From positions 29,848-93,847 of the forward strand of contig CAXPJI010000032.1 in assembly GCA_964217345.1 (NCBI GenBank): a DNA stretch of 64,000 bases, in the 5' to 3' direction. How positions within the stretch are numbered: the first letter of the stretch is position 1; every line of letters begins with the position of its first letter. Position numbers and translations under genes: made by a program. Source of the stretch: UBA3478 sp964217345. Its GTDB lineage: Bacteria; Bacteroidota; Bacteroidia; Flavobacteriales; Flavobacteriaceae. Shown here one piece after another: positions 61,479-64,000 of this stretch. Under the pieces are notes generated by a model. The model searched no databases. It was not told the DNA's origin and saw only the letters and a list, made by a program, of their open reading frames with translations.

Positions 61479-62861
61479 ATGCTTTTCAACGATACCATTG
61501 CGGCAATAGCCACTGCGCCAGGTGCAGGAGCTATTGCCGTAATTCGTTTATCAGGACCCGATGCAATCGATCTAATAAACGAACATTTTAAACCTCTAGG
61601 ACCCAAAAAATTAAGTGACCAAGATTCTCATACCATACATCTAGGAGATATTGTCTTCAATCATCAAATTATTGACCAAGCTTTAGTAAGTCTATTTAAA
61701 GCACCTAGATCTTATACTGGTGAAAACGTAGTTGAAATTTCATGCCATGGGAGCACATATATTCAGCAAACACTTTTAAATCAGCTCGTTGCGACTAAAC
61801 GTTGTAGAATTGCAGAACCTGGAGAATTTACCAAGCGTGCTTTTTTGAATGGAAAAATGTCACTGACCACAGCTGAGGCGGTAGCTGATCTCATTTCTTC
61901 AGAAAGTGAAGCTGCACATAAGTTGGCTATCAACCAAATGAGAGGCGGATTTACAGAAGCACTTAAAGATCTTCGGGCTCAACTCATCCACATGGCTTCT
62001 ATGATTGAACTAGAACTAGATTTTTCAGGAGAAGATGTGACCTTCGCGAGTAGGGATGAATTGAAAAGTTTATTAGAAAAACTAAAAAAATCAATTAAGG
62101 AGCTTCTAGATTCGTTTGCTTATGGCAACGCAATCAAACAAGGTGTTTCGGTAGCCTTACTAGGTGCACCCAATGCAGGTAAATCTACCTTATTAAACGC
62201 ACTTCTAAATGAGGAGCGAGCAATTGTCAGTGATATTGCAGGTACTACAAGGGACACCATTGAGGATCGCTTGATTATTGACGGTATTCTGTTTCGATTT
62301 ATTGATACCGCAGGCATTAGAGAAACGAGTGACCAAATTGAAAAGTTAGGAATCGTTCGATCGATCGAAAGTGCTCAGAAGGCTGATATCGTAATCCTAC
62401 TCATTGATGCTTTATCTGCGACACAGACTGACCTTAGCACAACCATTTCATTACTCGACAATCATAATATTGATCGTTCGAGAACGATGATTCTATTGAA
62501 TAAGATCGACCTTAATCAAGATTTAAATCTTGAGGTTCCTAAAAACGTTCAGTTCTTATCGCTATCGGCAAAAAATAAAATTGCCATTGATGACTTAAAG
62601 CACCTACTCGTACAACGAGTATTACAAGCAAAAACTGGGACAAACGAGACGGTGGTGAGTAATTCGAGACATTATGGTGCCTTGCATAGTGCACTGCAAG
62701 AAATCTTCGAGTTAGAATCAGGAATCGCCCAAAATATTCCAAGTGATCTTTTTGCCATCTCACTTCGTAAAGTGATTCACCATTTAGGAGAGATTACGGG
62801 TGAGGTTAGCACCGATGATCTTTTAGGGTCTATTTTCTCTAATTTCTGTATCGGAAAATAA
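61479..62861 (+). CDS. mnmE: tRNA modification GTPase MnmE
   Basis: With MnmG it makes the cmnm5U34 modification in tRNA. The 460-residue protein has the N-terminal formyl-THF-binding domain (DTIAAIATAPGAGAIAVIRL), a G domain with GAPNAGKSTLLNALL, DIAGTTRD, DTAG and NKID, and the required C-terminal Cys of the FCIGK end. The length is typical. The start follows the dnaN stop by one base. Confidence 0.97.
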   Translation: MLFNDTIAAIATAPGAGAIAVIRLSGPDAIDLINEHFKPLGPKKLSDQDSHTIHLGDIVFNHQIIDQALVSLFKAPRSYTGENVVEISCHGSTYIQQTLLNQLVATKRCRIAEPGEFTKRAFLNGKMSLTTAEAVADLISSESEAAHKLAINQMRGGFTEALKDLRAQLIHMASMIELELDFSGEDVTFASRDELKSLLEKLKKSIKELLDSFAYGNAIKQGVSVALLGAPNAGKSTLLNALLNEERAIVSDIAGTTRDTIEDRLIIDGILFRFIDTAGIRETSDQIEKLGIVRSIESAQKADIVILLIDALSATQTDLSTTISLLDNHNIDRSRTMILLNKIDLNQDLNLEVPKNVQFLSLSAKNKIAIDDLKHLLVQRVLQAKTGTNETVVSNSRHYGALHSALQEIFELESGIAQNIPSDLFAISLRKVIHHLGEITGEVSTDDLLGSIFSNFCIGK

Positions 62862-62914
62862 TTGGTGTTTCGTTACCCTGTAACCTAAGTACCTCATGAA
62901 ACTTCAGTATTAAC

Positions 62915-62922
62915 TACCTTTG
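62915..62922 (+). promoter_or_regulatory. -7 promoter box TACCTTTG (UDP-glucose dehydrogenase)
   Basis: Exact TAnnTTTG match 20 bases before the start codon. Confidence 0.6.
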
Positions 62923-62942
62923 AATCGCTATTTATATAGAAC

Positions 62943-64000
62943 ATGAAAGCAATTAAAAACATATGCTGTATCGGTGCTGGCTACGTTGGAGGACCAACGA
63001 TGACGGTCATCGCTTCACAGTGTCCTGAGATAACGGTCAACGTAGCAGATATTAATCCTGAGCGTATCTCGCTTTGGAATCATGATGATTTAGACCAGCT
63101 TCCCGTCTACGAGCCAGGCCTTGCTGAGCTTGTAGGTCAGCAGCGTGGTAAGAACCTATTCTTTACCACCGAGGTAGAACGTGCCATTGAAGAAGCAGAT
63201 ATTATCTTTATCTCTGTCAACACCCCTACCAAGACTTACGGTAAGGGGAAAGGTCAGGCAGCAGATCTTAAATACATTGAGTTATCGGCTCGCACCATCG
63301 CTAAGGTGGCTACTACCGACAAGATTGTTGTTGAGAAGTCTACCCTACCCGTTCGTACCGCCCAGGCGCTTAAAAACATTCTAGAGAACACCGGTAACGG
63401 AGTAAAGTTTGAGATTCTATCGAATCCTGAGTTTTTAGCAGAAGGTACCGCCATTGATGATCTGCTTAATGCCGATCGGGTGCTTATTGGTGGAGATAAC
63501 ACTCCTTCAGGGAAAGCGGCTAAAGATGCTCTTTCTTCTATCTATGAGCACTGGTTACCCAAAGAGCGCATCTTACAGACTAATGTCTGGTCATCAGAGC
63601 TTTCTAAGCTTGTTGCCAATGCCTTTTTAGCACAGCGCGTGTCATCAATCAATGCAATTTCTGCGCTTTGTGAAAAAACCGATGCTAATGTAGACGAGGT
63701 CGCTAAGGCTATTGGACTTGATTCTCGTATTGGTCCGAAGTTTTTAAAGTCTTCGGTAGGTTTTGGGGGATCTTGTTTTCAAAAGGACATTCTCAACCTA
63801 GTGTACATCGCTCGTAGTTACGGGCTTACTGAAGTAGCTGATTACTGGGAGCAAGTAATTATTATGAATGATCATCAGAAGCGTCGCTTTGCCGATCATA
63901 TCATCTCTAGTCTATACAATACCGTTTCAGGCAAGAAGATTGCTTTTTACGGATGGGCCTTTAAAAAAGACACCAACGATACCCGTGAGTCGGCAGCCAT
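62943..64000 (+). CDS. UDP-glucose 6-dehydrogenase, 3' end cut by window
   Basis: NAD-dependent oxidation of UDP-glucose to UDP-glucuronate for surface polysaccharide. About 352 residues are visible of an expected 460 or so. The N-terminal NAD motif GAGYVGGP, the substrate region EKSTLPVRTA and SNPEFLAEGTAI and the catalytic Cys motif GFGGSCFQKD are intact. The early sequence (ICCIGAGYVGGPTMTVIA) is closer to the eukaryote-like branch than to short bacterial Ugd. GC content here is about 47-52% in four lines I counted, against about 33-38% in neighbouring genes. The reading frame is open to the window edge. Confidence 0.93.
   Translation, partial: MKAIKNICCIGAGYVGGPTMTVIASQCPEITVNVADINPERISLWNHDDLDQLPVYEPGLAELVGQQRGKNLFFTTEVERAIEEADIIFISVNTPTKTYGKGKGQAADLKYIELSARTIAKVATTDKIVVEKSTLPVRTAQALKNILENTGNGVKFEILSNPEFLAEGTAIDDLLNADRVLIGGDNTPSGKAAKDALSSIYEHWLPKERILQTNVWSSELSKLVANAFLAQRVSSINAISALCEKTDANVDEVAKAIGLDSRIGPKFLKSSVGFGGSCFQKDILNLVYIARSYGLTEVADYWEQVIIMNDHQKRRFADHIISSLYNTVSGKKIAFYGWAFKKDTNDTRESAA

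Noticed and set aside
62862..62942. Attachment site or mobile-element border before the high-GC gene
   Set aside because: I saw no direct repeat, integrase or insertion sequence; the gap holds only a normal promoter box.

Overview
The window is chromosomal DNA of a Bacteroidota bacterium, most likely of the order Flavobacteriales. It is low in GC: about 33-38% in the typical lines I counted, but near 49% in the last gene. Several traits point to this group. Start codons lack Shine-Dalgarno sequences and are instead preceded by the Bacteroidota -7 promoter box TAnnTTTG. There is a TonB-dependent receptor with an N-terminal carboxypeptidase-like domain, a fused CcsB-CcsA cytochrome c maturation protein, the bacillithiol deacetylase BshB1, a menaquinone cluster, DUF4290, DUF493, YfhO and START-like proteins, and an Asp-type MurA. 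Genes are dense, often overlap by 4-26 bases, and no stretch above 300 bases lacks a gene. I saw no insertion sequence, phage, CRISPR array or integron.

Layout. 1-7.7 kb: the 3' part of uvrA, then an overlapping leftward set of flippase, glycosyltransferase and YfhO for surface polysaccharide. 7.8-15.8 kb: a GNAT acyltransferase facing an alpha-oxoamine synthase and a cysteine-synthase-like enzyme (a candidate sulfonolipid/capnine set), then oligopeptidase B and a large zinc metalloprotease. 15.9-26.5 kb: prfB with a +1 programmed frameshift, a lysine-tailed secreted protein, a TonB-linked receptor, fumC, a coiled-coil membrane protein, ettA, an acyl-CoA carboxylase beta subunit, and two tiny membrane-protein genes. 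26.5-35.9 kb: a ten-gene leftward menaquinone operon (menE, CPBP protease, menC, menA, SPOR protein, cvfB, menD, menF, menI-like thioesterase, YD-repeat protein) without menB. 35.9-43.5 kb: an M28 lipoprotein peptidase, tRNA-His, bshB1, ccsBA, then DUF2520-kdsC-maf. 43.5-49 kb: a light-linked stretch with an SRPBCC protein, an atypical SDR, a photolyase and, further on, a BLUF photosensor, with an M20 amidohydrolase and a pirin between. 49-64 kb: murA, DUF4290, DUF493, a nucleotide-binding ATPase, recQ, fmt, HU, yqgE, a class IV aminotransferase homologue that looks catalytically dead, a START-like protein, tRNA-Met, a cold-shock protein, purC, phoH, a SAM hydrolase, dnaN, mnmE, and the 5' part of a UDP-glucose dehydrogenase of distinctly higher GC.

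Most genes are housekeeping. The points most worth following are the putative cysteate-lipid set, the pseudoenzyme beside yqgE, the SDR lacking its catalytic tyrosine in the photolyase operon, the mismatched acceptor stem of tRNA-His, the prfB frameshift signal in a lineage that does not rely on Shine-Dalgarno initiation, and promoter boxes placed four bases before start codons, which predict leaderless messages. Start sites given here were often moved inward from the longest reading frame, using signal peptides, promoter boxes and neighbouring genes.
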